The notes under the pieces: generated by a model
The model's input: the letters and a program-made list of their open reading frames with translations, nothing else
What the model was told of the DNA's origin: nothing
Database searches by the model: none
Position numbers and translations under genes: made by a program
Assembly: GCA_000715605.1 (NCBI GenBank)
Contig: KL568548.1
Span: forward strand, 43,612 to 51,116
DNA: 7,505 nt
Origin: Streptomyces speibonae
GTDB taxonomy: Bacteria; Actinomycetota; Actinomycetes; Streptomycetales; Streptomycetaceae
Reading direction: 5' to 3'
Shown here: in pieces, positions 5,785 to 7,505 of the stretch
Layout: the number at the start of each line of letters is the position of its first letter
How positions within the stretch are numbered: position 1 is the first letter of the stretch

Positions 5785-7485
5785 ATGAGCGACGACCCGC
5801 GGCCGCAGCGCCACCCCGGCTGGGCACCGAGAGACCCTCAGGCGGCGGACGGCCCCGAGGGGACGGCGGACGGCGGCGCGGGGGGCAGGGGCCGGGCCAA
5901 GCGCACCGGATGGCGGCGGCTGATCCCCACCTGGCGCATGGTGGCCGTCGGCTTCCTCGTCACCGGCCTCCTCGTCGTCGGCGGGTTCTTCCTCGGCTAC
6001 CACCTCGTGCAGATCCCCGCCGCCAACGCCCTGGCCACCCAGCAGGCCAACGTCTACCTCTACGCCGACGGCTCCGTCATCGCCCGCGACGGCGAGATCA
6101 ACCGGGAGAACGTCACCCTCTCCCAGATCTCCGAGGCCGCCCAGCACGCCGTGCTGGCCGCCGAGGACCGCGACTTCTACACCGAGTCCGCCGTCGACCC
6201 CCAGGCCATGGTCCGCGGCGCCTGGAACACGCTCACCGGCAAGGGCAAACAGTCCGGCTCCACCATCACCCAGCAGTACGTGAAGAACTACTACCTGCGC
6301 CAGGAGCAGACCGTCACCCGCAAGGTGAAGGAGTTCTTCATCGCCATCAAGCTCGACCGCGAGCAGAGCAAGGACCAGATTCTCGAGGGCTACCTCAACA
6401 CCAGCTTCTTCGGCCGCGGCGCCTACGGCATCCAGGCCGCCGCCCACGCCTACTACGACATGGACGCCTCCGAACTCGACGCCGGCCGCGCCGCCTACCT
6501 CGCCGCCCTCGTCAACGCGCCCAGCCAGTACGACGTCATCACCCACCCCGAGAACCGCGACACCGTCGAGGACCGCTGGAACTACGTCCTGGACGGCATG
6601 GTCGACGAGGGCTGGCTCGGCGAGCGCGAGCGCGCCGGCCTGACGTTCCCGACGCCCAAGGAGACCACCCACTCCGTCAGCATGTCCGGGCAGCGCGGCT
6701 ACATCGTGAACATCGTCAAGAAGTACCTGACCGGCCGGGGCATCGTCGACGAGGCCACCCTCGACTCCGGCGGCTACCGCATCACCACCACCCTGCGCAA
6801 GGACAAGCAGGACGCCTTCGTCGAGGCCGTCGACGACAAGCTGATGGACCGGCTCGACCCGGAGAACCGCAAGGTCGACACCTACGTCCGGGCCGGCGGC
6901 GCCTCCATCGAACCGAAGACCGGCAAGATCGTCGCGATGTACAACGGCATCGACTACGTCAAGCAGTACACCCCCAACGCCACCCGCCGGGACTTCCAGA
7001 CCGGCTCCTCGTTCAAGCCGTTCGTCTTCACCGCCGCCGTCGAGAACGGCTCCCGCACCCAGGACGGCCGCCGCATCACCCCCAACACCCACTACGACGG
7101 CACCAGCGAACGCCCCGTCCAGGGCTGGCCCGGCGACCGCTACGCCCCGGAGAACGAGGACCACCGCGACTACGGCGACATCACCGTCAGCGAGGCCACC
7201 GACAAGTCCGTCAACGCCGTGTACGCGCAGATGGCCGTCGACGTCGGCCCCGACAAGGTGCGCCGGACCGCCATCGCCCTGGGCCTGTCCGAGGACACCC
7301 CCAGCCTCGACGACGCCGGACCGTCCATCGCGCTCGGTGTCGCCACCGCCAGCGTCCTCGACATGGCCAAGGCGTACGCCACCCTCGCCAACCACGGCAA
7401 GCACACCGACTACACGCTGGTCGAGAAGGTCACCCGCGGCCAGGAGACCGTCGAACTGCCTGAACGGCACACCCGGCAGGCCGTC
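5785..7485 (+). CDS. Class A penicillin-binding protein (GT51 + transpeptidase), 3' truncated
   Basis: This is a bifunctional peptidoglycan synthase that polymerises lipid II and cross-links stem peptides outside the membrane; 567 genuine codons are visible. Residues 1-51 are a Pro/Gly/charged cytoplasmic tail, and 52-72 (MVAVGFLVTGLLVVGGFFLGY) the membrane anchor. GT51 motifs are AAEDRDFY with catalytic Glu127, GSTITQQ (158-164), RKVKE (179-183), then KDQILEGYLN and AAYLAALVNAPSQY. The transpeptidase domain shows Ser408 and Lys411 in GSSFKPF, and SVN (475-477). The third motif, KTG(T/S), is not reached because the contig ends in adapter sequence; codons after 7485 are artefactual though the frame stays open to 7505. 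The first GT51 motif reads EDRDFYTESAVD, lacking the His and Gly of EDxxFxxHxG. The start is ATG at 5785; GTG at 5776 is the alternative. It is divergent from the exporter operon. Confidence 0.95.
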
Positions 7486-7505
7486 CTGTCTCTTATACAC
7501 ATCTC
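7486..7505. other. Nextera/Tn5 mosaic-end sequencing adapter (assembly artefact)
   Basis: The last 20 bases, CTGTCTCTTATACACATCTC, are the 19-bp Tn5 mosaic-end complement used in Nextera libraries plus one more base. The final C agrees with the adapter arm that continues CCGAGC, not the one continuing GACGC. The AT-rich stretch is abrupt against its GC-rich surroundings and lies exactly at the contig end, as expected for untrimmed read-through. It is not genomic sequence and not a transposon. Confidence 0.97.

Noticed and set aside
5910..7463. 517-codon plus-strand frame rich in Arg, Pro and His
   Set aside because: It is the +2 shadow of the PBP gene. The true frame is open from 5785 to the window end and contains the GT51 and transpeptidase motifs.
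7486..7505. Tn5-like mosaic end as evidence of a transposon
   Set aside because: The match is to the engineered Nextera adapter, sits at the contig end, and there is no transposase or second end.

Overview
The window looks like chromosomal DNA from a high-GC actinomycete, most likely Streptomyces or a close relative. Third codon positions are almost always G or C, GTG starts are common, I saw no TTA codon in the genes called here, and the protein families are typical of that group. The right edge is a contig end: the last 20 bases are Nextera (Tn5 mosaic-end) adapter sequence, so the final gene is cut by a library artefact and not by biology.

Left part (1-2084): the 3' portion of a probably secreted SGNH/GDSL esterase ends tail-to-tail against a small MerR-family regulator on the minus strand. 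The regulator is divergent from a small EthD-domain protein. The 106-bp gap between them carries a perfect TTGACA, a CATCGATG-cored 10-mer repeated twice, and a LacI-box-like element. This is the most likely regulatory node in the window.

Middle part (2094-5546, all minus strand): a compact run reads permease A (about 266 aa), permease B (282 aa), ATPase (328 aa), then a DUF1707/LiaF-like cytoplasmic protein (260 aa). The first two overlap by 8 bp, the next gap is 8 bp and the last is 33 bp. The three transporter genes form a complete ABC-2-type exporter of the COG4587/COG3694/COG4586 class, which includes the so-called viologen exporters. Its substrate cannot be read from sequence.

Right part (5547-7505): a divergent intergenic region of about 238 bp with nested inverted repeats, then a class A (bifunctional) penicillin-binding protein. 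Its glycosyltransferase domain and the SxxK and SxN transpeptidase motifs are present, but the C-terminus is lost at the contig end.

A cell-envelope theme (peptidoglycan synthase, LiaF-like domain, exporter) links the right half, but a shared function is inference. I found no mobile element, CRISPR array, tRNA, rRNA, or clearly novel multi-gene system. The most useful observations are the adapter artefact, the MerR/EthD intergenic repeats, the DUF1707-LiaF gene trailing the exporter, and a start-site correction for permease A.
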